From Candidatus Izemoplasma sp. (lineage in GTDB: Bacteria; Bacillota_I; Bacilli_A; Izemoplasmatales; Izemoplasmataceae), in assembly GCA_007123975.1 (NCBI GenBank), contig SLFZ01000049.1, positions 1 to 22,176 on the forward strand: a stretch of 22,176 nucleotides of DNA, read 5' to 3'. Within the stretch, counting starts at the first letter, position 1. The number at the start of each line of letters is the position of its first letter. Shown in pieces: positions 7,797 to 14,574 of this stretch. Both the position numbers and the translations under genes were made by a program. Under the pieces are notes generated by a model. The model made no database searches, was not told the origin of the DNA, and was given only the letters and a program-made list of their open reading frames with translations.

Positions 7797-8871
7797 GAAT
7801 ATCATCCTCCGGCATCATGACAATTTTCCCACAGTTGCCGCTTCCCATGATTTCGGCTGCTTCATTGACATCTTGCAAGCGTAGCTGGTGGGTGATAATG
7901 TCGTCTAGATGGAGCTTTCCACTTTCAATTAGCCGTTTCACTTCATACCACGTGTCGTAGATTAACCGTCCGACGACGCCGTAAATATGAATGCCTTTAA
8001 ACACGATGTCATTGGCAAGGTCCATGGTAATCTTCTCAGCTGGCAGGCCAAGCAAGCTCATGCCTCCACCAGCCTTAATGTACTTAAAGGCTTGCTCAAT
8101 GGCCGTTTTGTTGCCACTGAACTCGGCGACAACGTCAACGCCGCGGCCGTCGGTTGCGTCCAACACCGCTTGGATGACGTCTTCTTCTAAAGGATTGATG
8201 ACGAGGTCGGCACCGAGTTTCTTCGCCAACACGCGACGGTACTCATTGACTTCAATGGCAATAACTTGTTTGGCGTTATAGGCCTTGGCAACATCGACTC
8301 CCATCAACCCAAGCGGGCCGCATCCAACGACCGCCACACTCTTGTTTTCAACACCGAAATGTTTGATGGTGTGCACGGCATTTCCTAGCGGTTCTTGGAT
8401 GGAAAGATGCAAAGGGTTGACATCTTTGCTGTTGACAAAACAGTTCGCCGCCGGCATTTTAATGTACCGGGCAAAACAGCCATCCGTGTCGACACCGATA
8501 ATCTCAGTGTTTTCGCATATGTGGCCTTCTCCACGAAGGCAAAATTCACACGTATCGCAAATTATATGCGTTTCAGCGCTGACGATATCGCCGACTTTAA
8601 CGCGTTCAACGTCGGCGGCGATTTTGATAATTTCACCGCTAAACTCATGGCCTACAGTCAATGGAAGTTTCAGCCTTCCTTTGGCCCAGTCGTCGTAGGT
8701 ATAAATGTGGTAGTCCGTGCCACAGAACGAGGTGGTCAACACCTTGACCAAGACTTCACCGGGTTTCAAGTCCGTGCTAATCGTTTTTTTCTGGAAAGAA
8801 AACCCTTTTTCTGGCTTATCTTTCACCACAGCCATCATGCTTAATGTTTTTACGTTATCGTCGAGTTTCAT
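7789..8871 (-). CDS. tdh: L-threonine 3-dehydrogenase, zinc-dependent MDR family
   Basis: 360 residues. Oxidises L-threonine to 2-amino-3-ketobutyrate with NAD+. Catalytic zinc site Cys50 and His75-Glu76 (TSFCGTD, VGHEFSGE); structural zinc cysteines 105, 108, 111 and 119; nucleotide-binding GCGPLG (183-188). FKGIHIYGVVGR followed by DTWYE is typical of TDH rather than general alcohol dehydrogenases. ATG 8871 has GGAG about 8 bases upstream; GTG 8874 just before it is less well placed. It is first in the operon tdh-kbl-membrane protein. A promoter (-10 at 8926-8931) and a cre-like element lie upstream, suggesting carbon catabolite control. Confidence 0.95.
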   Translation of the reverse strand: MKLDDNVKTLSMMAVVKDKPEKGFSFQKKTISTDLKPGEVLVKVLTTSFCGTDYHIYTYDDWAKGRLKLPLTVGHEFSGEIIKIAADVERVKVGDIVSAETHIICDTCEFCLRGEGHICENTEIIGVDTDGCFARYIKMPAANCFVNSKDVNPLHLSIQEPLGNAVHTIKHFGVENKSVAVVGCGPLGLMGVDVAKAYNAKQVIAIEVNEYRRVLAKKLGADLVINPLEEDVIQAVLDATDGRGVDVVAEFSGNKTAIEQAFKYIKAGGGMSLLGLPAEKITMDLANDIVFKGIHIYGVVGRLIYDTWYEVKRLIESGKLHLDDIITHQLRLQDVNEAAEIMGSGNCGKIVMMPEDDIRE

Positions 8872-8903
8872 CACGTCATCTCCATCTTTGTGCGTCCTTA
8901 TGG

Positions 8904-8931
8904 TAATAGCGCTTACACCACACTCATTATA
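8904..8931 (-). promoter_or_regulatory. tdh promoter -10 with cre-like operator at the transcription start
   Basis: On the minus strand TATAAT (8931-8926) is a perfect -10; the -35 region is poor. Just downstream, TGTAAGCGCTATTA (8917-8904) matches the catabolite responsive element pattern TGWNANCGNTNWCA in 13 of 14 positions. A CcpA-type repressor bound there would block initiation. Other LacI-family regulators have similar sites. Confidence 0.55.
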
Positions 8932-8978
8932 ACATAAGCGCCACCGAGAAAAAGCAGTTTTTCGGCATCTTTTCTATC

Positions 8979-9099
8979 CTTAAAACAGAACAAAGGGCCG
9001 TCAGAATTCTCCGACGACCCTTTGTCACAAAAAGGAGTATTTTAGCGTGTGTGCGATCCCTAAAATTTCCTTTTCCCCGGACCCTTAATCCGCTGTTGC
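8979..9099 (-). ncRNA. Candidate small RNA or structured leader upstream of tdh
   Basis: No ORF was found here. On the minus strand a promoter-like pair TTGCGT (9134-9129) and GATAAT (9111-9106), 17 bases apart, would start a transcript near 9099. It contains a stem of ATTTTAG (9039-9045) with CTAAAAT (9060-9066), flanked by GGA/TCC, and ends in a strong hairpin (ACAAAGGG 8990-8997 with CCCTTTGT 9018-9025, further pairing inside) followed by TCTGTTTT. It matches no riboswitch, T-box, SRP or 6S motif I know. The region could instead hold only a terminator and operators. Confidence 0.35.
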
Positions 9100-9121
9100 A
9101 CCTTTATTATCGCCGAGGAAT

Positions 9122-9174
9122 GAAAAAGACGCAACCCAGTGTTGTCAGTTTACAACTTGAGAAGTTTGCGTCTT
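9122..9174 (-). terminator. Terminator hairpin after the third HTH regulator
   Basis: AAGACGCAA (9126-9134) pairs with TTGCGTCTT (9166-9174); an inner stem GTTGT/ACAAC (9141-9145, 9152-9156) fills the loop. On the minus strand the outer stem runs into TTTTTC. It starts 9 bases after the regulator's stop. Confidence 0.7.
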
Positions 9175-9182
9175 AAAGGGTT

Positions 9183-10478
9183 TTAGGTGGTTTCTTGGTT
9201 CGTCTCATAGCCGTGTTTGGGTGTTTCAATGAAAGCAATCGCCAATTCCAAAGCCTTTTCGTGGTTTTGGCGTGCGGCGAAAAAATCGATCACAAAACGG
9301 TATGCCTGTCGGAAAACGGCGTAGTCTTCAATGTGGTTGAGCCGTGGAATAAGTTCTTCGACACGTGCTTCTAAAGTAGAATCCATTTTATCCATTAGGC
9401 GTTTTTTAAATATCTCGACGAGCGGTCCATAGATTGGGTGCATCCGTGTTTTCTCATTCGCAAGGCCTTCATCAAGGGTGTTGATTGCTCGTGCTTTTTG
9501 ATCCAGTGCAACCAGGATTTCCGCCTTATAATAATGGTAGGATGGTTCTTGGTTGTCGTCTTCCGAGTGGTGCACACTCATTAATGTTTCAAGCGCTTGT
9601 TTAGGCCGGTTTAACCGAAAATAGTAATACGACCACAAGAAACGGAGATAGCGTCGTGTGACGCGAGTCTCTTTATCGTTTTCGTCCACGGTCATCGTGA
9701 TGATGTTCAACATCTTGCGCGCGTCGCGAAAGCGTCCGATGTCGATGAGCACGTTGACCACCAACGCGTCGATTTCAATCTTCCGTGGCAAATTGGCATG
9801 CTCGGCGTGAAGGTTTGATGCTTGCCGGCCATAATCAACCGCGTCGAATGCGTGGTAGGTACGTTTTGCGCATTCAGCGAGTAATGAGTACGTGGCCCCG
9901 CTCACTTTGGTGTTGACATTCAGATTGTGGTTGCGAAGCAACACTTTTTTCGCCGTGCCTAAGTCACCCGTGTCGACAAAGTGACGGCCTTGAACAACGT
10001 TAAAAATTTGCTTTTGCGATTCATTCATGTGCTCGTAGAAAACCTTCAGACGCTCGATTTCTTGTTCGTCGTAATCGTTTTCCAACACCGACGAGGCAAT
10101 TAAGCGCATCAGCACGTAATCCACCAACAACAACGAGTAAAAAAGGCGATTGTTTTTCATGCCGTACTTGTTGAAAATCCTTCGGGCGTAGTCGTGCTCG
10201 CGGTAATAGATGGCGTCGTGGAACTTGTCGATATCCGCTTTAATCTCTGCGAGCGCATCCATGTCGGTCCATAGTTTGACGCCAACTTGACGGAAAAGCC
10301 CTTTGAGCGTCTCGGCATTCGGGTAAATTTTCGCATTTTCAATATCCGAGACAAGGGTATGGGCGATGTTCTCGCTTCGGGCAATGCCGCGCAGAGAAAA
10401 GTTCGCCTTGACTCGATGCATTCGAAAAAGGCGACCAAGGATTTTTAGGTTTCCTTTGGATAAGGTCAGGTCCGTCAT
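9183..10478 (-). CDS. XRE-type HTH regulator with long TPR-like helical domain
   Basis: 431 residues; ATG 10478 follows TAGGAGGGAG. HTH at about residues 9-65 (LGRLFRMHRVKANFSLRGIA, recognition helix IAHTLVSDIENAK). Residues 75-430 are helix-rich with TPR-like repeats, for example ARKMLNIITM and ALETLMSVHH. The architecture is the same as the regulators at 1 and 1854, but identity by eye is low outside the HTH. It follows the alpha/beta hydrolase by 10 bases and probably shares its promoter. A hydrolase-regulator pair may sense a lipid or peptide signal, but that is a guess. It ends at a large terminator hairpin. Confidence 0.85.
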   Translation of the reverse strand: MTDLTLSKGNLKILGRLFRMHRVKANFSLRGIARSENIAHTLVSDIENAKIYPNAETLKGLFRQVGVKLWTDMDALAEIKADIDKFHDAIYYREHDYARRIFNKYGMKNNRLFYSLLLVDYVLMRLIASSVLENDYDEQEIERLKVFYEHMNESQKQIFNVVQGRHFVDTGDLGTAKKVLLRNHNLNVNTKVSGATYSLLAECAKRTYHAFDAVDYGRQASNLHAEHANLPRKIEIDALVVNVLIDIGRFRDARKMLNIITMTVDENDKETRVTRRYLRFLWSYYYFRLNRPKQALETLMSVHHSEDDNQEPSYHYYKAEILVALDQKARAINTLDEGLANEKTRMHPIYGPLVEIFKKRLMDKMDSTLEARVEELIPRLNHIEDYAVFRQAYRFVIDFFAARQNHEKALELAIAFIETPKHGYETNQETT

Positions 10479-10488
10479 GAACTCCCTC

Positions 10489-11409
10489 CTATATGGTCAA
10501 CCACTCGTTGATGAGGGCATACGTTTCTTCCCGTTTGAATTCGTTTAAAACTTCGTGCCTAGCTCCCTCAACGCTTTCAAGCATCACGTCGAGGTCAGCG
10601 TAACGTTTGTAGGATTCTCCTACCGATTCTAGGGCGCTGGCCTTGTCGTTGAGCGGATCGTGTGATCCGGAAATCAACAACATCGGAACCGGCTTTGTCT
10701 TGCGGATGGTGTCAGGGCGGTTGACACGATCGATGAGTTTAAAAAACGATCGATAAAAGCGCTTGTTGTAGGCGAAACCACATAGCGGGTCATCGATGTA
10801 ACCCTTGACGATGTCAGCGTCGCGCGTCAACCAATCAAGCGGCGTATCAGGCTCGGGTATTTTTTTGATTAACCCCGCGTTCATTTTCACAGCGAGGAAT
10901 CGATGGCGTTTGTGTTGTGGGACCCACACGCCACTGATAAGCGCAAGGGCGCGCATCAACTTGATGTAGGGCTTCCCGTATCGAGGCAAAGTTCCTGATA
11001 AAACCACTTTGTCTATAGCGTCATCGGCTTGCGTCAGATACATCCTGGCAATAACTGAACCCATGCTGTGGCCAAGCAATGCAATGGGTTTTTCGGGGTG
11101 ACGTGATTTAATGTAGTCAACCACCACCGACACATCGTCGACCATGGCATCAAGAAGATCGTTCTTTCCGAGAATGCCGACCTCTTCTCCTAGCTGAATG
11201 CTTTTGCCGTGTTTCCGGTGGTCGTGAACAATCACGGCCATGCCCTGTGCAGTCATGTACGAGGCAAATGGTGTGTAGCGTTCGGCGTGTTCTCCCATCC
11301 CGTGCAGAACCAGAACAACGCGGTCAACATCGCCTGATTCGGGCTCATGCGTTAAAACACGCAAGTAACCGTCGGCGGTCCCGCGTAAAAATACCGATTT
11401 TGTCTTCAT
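10489..11409 (-). CDS. Alpha/beta hydrolase, monoacylglycerol lipase / lysophospholipase-like
   Basis: 306 residues from ATG 11409, with GGGAG 7 bases upstream; GTG 11415 sits too close to that site. Fold signatures: LVLHGMGEHAERY (oxyanion strand, typical of the lysophospholipase/MGL group), VHDHRKHGKS, nucleophile Ser115 in GHSMGS, Asp251 in SGSHDPLN and His285 in GARHEVLNE. No signal peptide, so cytoplasmic. It likely hydrolyses monoacylglycerols or similar esters. An extended -10 promoter lies upstream, and an HTH regulator gene follows in the same transcript. Confidence 0.92.
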   Translation of the reverse strand: MKTKSVFLRGTADGYLRVLTHEPESGDVDRVVLVLHGMGEHAERYTPFASYMTAQGMAVIVHDHRKHGKSIQLGEEVGILGKNDLLDAMVDDVSVVVDYIKSRHPEKPIALLGHSMGSVIARMYLTQADDAIDKVVLSGTLPRYGKPYIKLMRALALISGVWVPQHKRHRFLAVKMNAGLIKKIPEPDTPLDWLTRDADIVKGYIDDPLCGFAYNKRFYRSFFKLIDRVNRPDTIRKTKPVPMLLISGSHDPLNDKASALESVGESYKRYADLDVMLESVEGARHEVLNEFKREETYALINEWLTI

Positions 11410-11439
11410 GTTCACACTCCCTTACCTTGCGGTAGCTCC

Positions 11440-11445
11440 ATTATA
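11440..11445 (-). promoter_or_regulatory. Extended -10 promoter of the hydrolase-regulator operon
   Basis: Minus strand TATGGTATAAT: perfect TATAAT preceded by TG-G. No good -35 is seen at 17 bases. It lies 30 bases upstream of the start codon. Confidence 0.65.
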
Positions 11446-11482
11446 CCATAGCCCTAAGAATCACCTATTGCTCTGATGATAA

Positions 11483-12010
11483 TTAGACGCAATCAGGCTT
11501 TTCGTAGGCCTCTTCTTTGGTGTCGACGGTGACTTTCGTCATCACAACTGCCGTCAAAGGTTTGTCGCTTGAGTCGGTTTTTGTGGTGGCGATCTTGTCG
11601 ATCACCGCAAACCCGTCAAAGATCCCGCCGAATCCGGCATACTCACCATCGAGATGCGACGCATCACGGTGCATGATGAAAAACTGACTGGTCGCCGAGT
11701 TTTTGTCGGGTGTTCTCGCCATCGAGATTACACCACGTGTGTGTGTGAGGTGGTTGTTGAATCCATTTGAGGCGAACTCACCACGAATCTTACAACCGGT
11801 GTCCGGGCCAGATCCGCCTTGAATCATAAAGCCTTCAATCACACGGTGAAAAGGTGAGCCATTGTAGTATCCACGGTTTACCAGGTGGATAAAATTGCGA
11901 ACGGTATTCGGCGCTATATCAGGAAACAACTGTAGCTTGATTGTCCCGTGGTCCTTGACGTCTATGGTGACAACTGGGTTGGTCGGCTTCATCATTGCAT
12001 CATATTGCAT
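11483..12010 (-). CDS. Peptidyl-prolyl cis-trans isomerase, cyclophilin type
   Basis: 175 residues; ATG 12010 is 5 bases after GGAGGGG. Cyclophilin active-site residues are visible: SPFHRVIEGFMIQGG (Phe54, His55, Arg56, Met62, Gln64) and NSATSQFFI (Gln109, Phe110, Phe111). The expected FGRV segment reads GFGGIFDG. No signal sequence, so a cytoplasmic foldase catalysing proline isomerisation, of the PpiB type. It stands alone between the hydrolase promoter and a tRNA-Cys terminator, with a palindrome in its own promoter. Confidence 0.95.
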   Translation of the reverse strand: MQYDAMMKPTNPVVTIDVKDHGTIKLQLFPDIAPNTVRNFIHLVNRGYYNGSPFHRVIEGFMIQGGSGPDTGCKIRGEFASNGFNNHLTHTRGVISMARTPDKNSATSQFFIMHRDASHLDGEYAGFGGIFDGFAVIDKIATTKTDSSDKPLTAVVMTKVTVDTKEEAYEKPDCV

Positions 12011-12030
12011 GTTTACCCCTCCTCGTTATT

Positions 12031-12052
12031 ATTCTATCACACTGGCGTGTGA
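12031..12052 (-). promoter_or_regulatory. Palindrome TCACAC-N4-GTGTGA beside the cyclophilin -10
   Basis: TCACAC (12037-12042) and GTGTGA (12047-12052) are perfect inverted copies. On the minus strand they abut TAGAAT (12036-12031), a likely -10, so the palindrome occupies the spacer of the cyclophilin promoter. It is a candidate operator; the binding factor is unknown. Confidence 0.4.
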
Positions 12053-12099
12053 ACGAAAATACCGGAGGGCATAATTGACGCTTTCTCTATTCTTTGTTT

Positions 12100-12127
12100 A
12101 TAAAAAAACTTGAACCGAAGTTCAAGT
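12100..12127 (-). terminator. Terminator of tRNA-Cys with UUCG tetraloop
   Basis: Minus strand: ACTTGAAC, loop TTCG, GTTCAAGT, then a run of T. Perfect 8-bp stem, 11 bases past the tRNA-Cys 3' end. Confidence 0.92.
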
Positions 12128-12138
12128 GTGATGATGAC

Positions 12139-12213
12139 TGGAGGTCCCGACCGGATTCGAACCGGTGATCAAGGAGTTGCAGTCCTATGCCTTAGCCACT
12201 TGGCTACGGGACC
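12139..12213 (-). tRNA. tRNA-Cys (GCA)
   Basis: 75 bases including an encoded CCA. Acceptor GGTCCC pairs with GGGACC; D arm has AGCCAAGTGGCTAAGGC; the anticodon loop CTGCAAC gives anticodon GCA; T arm is CCGGTTCGAATCCGG. It has its own promoter and terminator on the minus strand. Confidence 0.96.
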
Positions 12214-12218
12214 AAATA

Positions 12219-12245
12219 AATATTCGCGCCATATGCGCGAATATT
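12219..12245. repeat. 11-bp perfect palindrome between the tRNA-Cys promoter and gene
   Basis: AATATTCGCGC (12219-12229) and GCGCGAATATT (12235-12245) are perfect inverted copies around CATAT. The outer arm touches the candidate -10 and the other arm ends 6 bases before the mature tRNA, so it overlaps the transcription start. It may be an operator, or a 5' leader hairpin removed by RNase P. Confidence 0.6.
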
Positions 12246-12273
12246 ATCTTATCATAAATCGCCATTTTGTCAA
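12246..12273 (-). promoter_or_regulatory. tRNA-Cys promoter
   Basis: Minus strand consensus TTGACA (12273-12268) and TAAGAT (12251-12246), 16 bases apart; GATAAT overlapping it is an alternative -10. Confidence 0.7.
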
Positions 12274-12287
12274 TACAACGAGCACAC

Positions 12288-12929
12288 TTACGATGTTCCT
12301 GTCGGTGTGTCAGCACGGTTTTCAAAAAACCTCAGCAACACTTTTTGCAAGACCACAAACAAGATCGCCATCGGCAGCGCCACAACAAACAAAATCAACA
12401 CGATGCGTGTCGGGCTCGTTTCGGAGAAACGATGGAGAATGTACGTGGTTAAAAAGAATCGCGTGCCTCTAGAAAAAAACACTGCAGCAGCGTAGTTGAA
12501 AAACTTCATGCGTGCTAATGCGGCAGTAAAAATAATGATAAAGAACGGCAGCGGTGTCATTGAAAAGATGAAAATCGCCCAGACGCCGTATCGTGTGAAG
12601 AGTTTTTGGGCTCGTATTTGATGGTCCTTTTTCAAAACTTTGTTGTAAAACTTGTTGTCCTCTTTGGCCATGAAAAAATACACGATAACTGAACCGATCA
12701 CGTTTGCAACCGTCGCGATAAGCGCAATCCGCCACCACGGTTTATCGGCCGATACCAACGTGACAAAAAAGACCTCAACGCCAGCAATCGGCGTAATGGT
12801 TTCAATCACCGAGTATATAAAAAGACCGTATTCACCGAAGGATTCCCAGAAGGTGCGAAACGCTTCATACACACGGCCGATGATGTCGAGAATATTGTTT
12901 TCAACATTTAGCAGTCGAAAACCATGCAT
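12288..12929 (-). CDS. VTT/DedA-like (YqaA-type) membrane protein
   Basis: 213 residues from ATG 12929; an in-frame TTG at 12968 lies almost on the transcription start, so it was rejected. The VTT-domain pattern is visible: ETITPIAGVEVFFVTLV (43-59), then ANVIGSVIVYFF, and FSMTPLPFFIIIFTAALARM (122-141), a re-entrant loop followed by helices, with two further hydrophobic segments to residue 200. DedA/VTT proteins are integral membrane proteins tied to lipid flipping and membrane energetics; the YqaA branch is poorly characterised. It is a single gene with its own promoter. Confidence 0.82.
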   Translation of the reverse strand: MHGFRLLNVENNILDIIGRVYEAFRTFWESFGEYGLFIYSVIETITPIAGVEVFFVTLVSADKPWWRIALIATVANVIGSVIVYFFMAKEDNKFYNKVLKKDHQIRAQKLFTRYGVWAIFIFSMTPLPFFIIIFTAALARMKFFNYAAAVFFSRGTRFFLTTYILHRFSETSPTRIVLILFVVALPMAILFVVLQKVLLRFFENRADTPTGTS

Positions 12930-12977
12930 CGCGTTCACCCCAGCCTTCCAAAAAGCTCGCAAAACCAAGCTTAGGTT

Positions 12978-13006
12978 ATTATATCATAATTCGAGTTCAT
13001 ATACAA
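12978..13006 (-). promoter_or_regulatory. Promoter of the VTT membrane protein
   Basis: Minus strand TTGTAT (13006-13001) and TATAAT (12983-12978) with a 17-base spacer, about 50 bases upstream of ATG 12929. Confidence 0.75.
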
Positions 13007-13059
13007 TTTGAAAAGCACGGTTTCTCGCCTAAACGGCTGGCCTTCGCAGATATTCTGCA

Positions 13060-13088
13060 TTCACAAAAATATCGCTCTATGATACAAT
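13060..13088 (+). promoter_or_regulatory. Promoter of the zinc-ribbon membrane protein
   Basis: TTCACA (13060-13065) and TACAAT (13083-13088), 17 bases apart. A small palindrome, GCAGA-TAT-TCTGC (13046-13058), lies just upstream of the -35. Confidence 0.7.
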
Positions 13089-13117
13089 AATGACATCACA
13101 TGTAAGGAGGGTGAAAG

Positions 13118-13441
13118 ATGGCCATCGACTGCCCCGACTGCGGCTCGAGCATTTCCGAAGGTGACCACGAGTGCACTCACTGCGGATATCCTTTAGACGC
13201 GAACCAAACATACGATGCCCGCGCAAAGCACGTTTTTTTGCTTGGTGTGATTGCCATGGCGACATTCATCCTACCCATTGTCGGAATCGCCTTGGGCGTC
13301 ATCGGGCTTCGTCGAGGATACGCCATGAAGGACCAACCTTACGCTAAAGAAGGAGTGTTTTTTAGCATCGCAGCAATCTTCTTCGGCGTTGCCTTAACAG
13401 TGTACAGCTTCGTCACCGGTGAACTGCCAGAAATCGATTGA
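13118..13441 (+). CDS. Zinc-ribbon protein with two membrane segments
   Basis: 107 residues; ATG 13118 follows AAGGAGGGTGAAAG. An N-terminal zinc ribbon (Cys5-x2-Cys8 and Cys19-x2-Cys22) is followed by a linker and two hydrophobic segments at about 38-60 and 78-101, with GVIGLRRGYAM between them, resembling DUF4190-type small membrane proteins. Function unknown. The stop is TGA, showing the standard code. A terminator follows. A mirror-image protein (membrane segments first, ribbon last) is encoded at 14194. Confidence 0.88.
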   Translation: MAIDCPDCGSSISEGDHECTHCGYPLDANQTYDARAKHVFLLGVIAMATFILPIVGIALGVIGLRRGYAMKDQPYAKEGVFFSIAAIFFGVALTVYSFVTGELPEID

Positions 13442-13448
13442 TGCATAC

Positions 13449-13468
13449 GCGGGATACCCGCTTTTTTT
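13449..13468 (+). terminator. Rho-independent terminator after the zinc-ribbon gene
   Basis: GCGGG-ATA-CCCGC (13449-13461) followed by seven T. Confidence 0.85.
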
Positions 13469-13530
13469 ATGCTGTAATCCAAACATGGCTTTCATCGCAT
13501 GTTATACTGATAATATACGAGGTGATGCAC

Positions 13531-14115
13531 ATGAAACGGCTTATGTTGATTATCGTAACCGCGTTGGTGATGATTGGCCTTACAGCATGCGACACTACAT
13601 CACAAGAAGCCTCGACGTTGGTTGACGAAGCCTTTGAGCTTATCACCACAACAGATTGGGACCGAAACATCCGTTACCACGAAGACCAAGGCAGAATAGA
13701 CGGGTTTGAGTTCATTGCGTCTTTTTACCTGTGTTATGAGGATCCTGTCTTCGCCTTTCCCGCCGCCGACTCAGACCGGCCGGTTTGCGTCATCGGTGTA
13801 GCCATGACGCTAATACCCACCGCACACGGTGACTTTCACTCGGTTTTAAAAGTGCTTAGTTTTCACGCGGGCTATGACGAAGAAGGAAACGTCATCATCA
13901 GCCCCAACGCATTCGCGAGAAGCGGGTCTGGCCCGATTTTTAACCGCGTCAGTTTTTTCATCGACGACGAGAACTTTACGTACGAAGCCTTGCGTGAAGA
14001 TCATGACATCTATGCCGATCTAAAGGATGTCATTCGCACGTCTTTCCTGCACGATGGTGTCATCGCCTACGGCATACTTGACCGCGAAGCGACCGAAATA
14101 AAGTTTGTTCCGTAG
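13531..14115 (+). CDS. Lipoprotein of unknown function
   Basis: 194 residues from ATG 13531, preceded by GAGGTGATGCAC; earlier in-frame starts add residues before the signal and are unlikely. The lipobox is LTAC with Cys20 after a hydrophobic signal (LMLIIVTALVMIGLTAC), so it is exported and lipid-anchored. The mature part is acidic, with one possible disulfide pair (LCYED and PVCVIG) and no domain I recognise. It is flanked by two small zinc-ribbon membrane proteins on the same strand, with separate promoter signals. Confidence 0.85.
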   Translation: MKRLMLIIVTALVMIGLTACDTTSQEASTLVDEAFELITTTDWDRNIRYHEDQGRIDGFEFIASFYLCYEDPVFAFPAADSDRPVCVIGVAMTLIPTAHGDFHSVLKVLSFHAGYDEEGNVIISPNAFARSGSGPIFNRVSFFIDDENFTYEALREDHDIYADLKDVIRTSFLHDGVIAYGILDREATEIKFVP

Positions 14116-14150
14116 TGCAAAAACCCTTCCACTCGCAGCCTGGTTCATGG

Positions 14151-14156
14151 TACAAT
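14151..14156 (+). promoter_or_regulatory. Extended -10 promoter of the small membrane protein
   Basis: CATGGTACAAT gives a -10 TACAAT preceded by TG-G, 37 bases before ATG 14194. TTCCAC lies 18 bases upstream as a weak -35. Confidence 0.55.
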
Positions 14157-14193
14157 GACGCTTGATGACAACTTTACGACTGCGAGGTAACCC

Positions 14194-14535
14194 ATGCAAA
14201 ACAAACTGGCTACCCTCATCACATTGATTGGACTTGGTATCTTCATAAGCACCATGTTTATCATGATTCCTTCCGGCGACCCCTTTGAGCACACGGTGAA
14301 TTTTAACGCCATACTCATGCGGGCCTTGACCGGGATGGTCATCTTTGGGCTTGGCGGTGCGCTCGGTGTTCGAGCCAAAAGCCGCGAACTTGGCATGACC
14401 CGATTGACGCCAAAAGAACGGCCTATGCATTCGGTCACCCGCAAACCCGCGCGAACCCGCGAGTGCACCCACTGTGGTCATAAGAACAGGGGCGCAAACG
14501 CGTATTGCGGACGTTGTGGAAGTTCTCTGAAATAG
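14194..14535 (+). CDS. Two-helix membrane protein with C-terminal zinc ribbon
   Basis: 113 residues; ATG 14194 follows GCGAGGTAACCC. Membrane segments at about 5-26 and 40-60, a basic linker, then Cys91-x2-Cys94 and Cys105-x2-Cys108 in CTHCGHKNRGANAYCGRCGS. The ribbon probably faces the cytoplasm if the N-terminus is inside. Function unknown. It inverts the domain order of the protein at 13118. A strong bidirectional terminator follows, shared with the tRNA cluster. Confidence 0.87.
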   Translation: MQNKLATLITLIGLGIFISTMFIMIPSGDPFEHTVNFNAILMRALTGMVIFGLGGALGVRAKSRELGMTRLTPKERPMHSVTRKPARTRECTHCGHKNRGANAYCGRCGSSLK

Positions 14536-14536
14536 T

Positions 14537-14572
14537 AAAACGTCCGTCAGACGACGGACGTTTTGTTTTTTT
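14537..14572. terminator. Bidirectional terminator between the zinc-ribbon gene and the tRNA cluster
   Basis: AAAACGTCCGTC (14537-14548) and GACGGACGTTTT (14553-14564) pair around AGAC. The plus strand continues GTTTTTTT; the minus strand reads TTTTACTATTT. Confidence 0.88.
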
Positions 14573-14574
14573 CA

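Noticed and set aside
8395..8844. 149-residue plus-strand ORF
   Set aside because: Antisense to tdh, which has clear zinc-site and cofactor motifs on the minus strand.
8935..9182. T-box or glycine riboswitch upstream of tdh
   Set aside because: No T-box motif (AGGGTGGNACCRCG) and no recognisable glycine-aptamer core is present.
12110..12472. Plus-strand ORF of 120 residues reading GGPDRIRTGDQGVAVLCLSH
   Set aside because: It is the antisense of tRNA-Cys, a well-known false gene pattern, and then runs antisense through the VTT membrane protein gene.
14132..14186. CTCGCAG/CTGCGAG inverted repeat that could mask the ribosome site of the gene at 14194
   Set aside because: The left arm lies upstream of the likely transcription start near 14163, so the normal mRNA lacks it; it would matter only for read-through transcripts.
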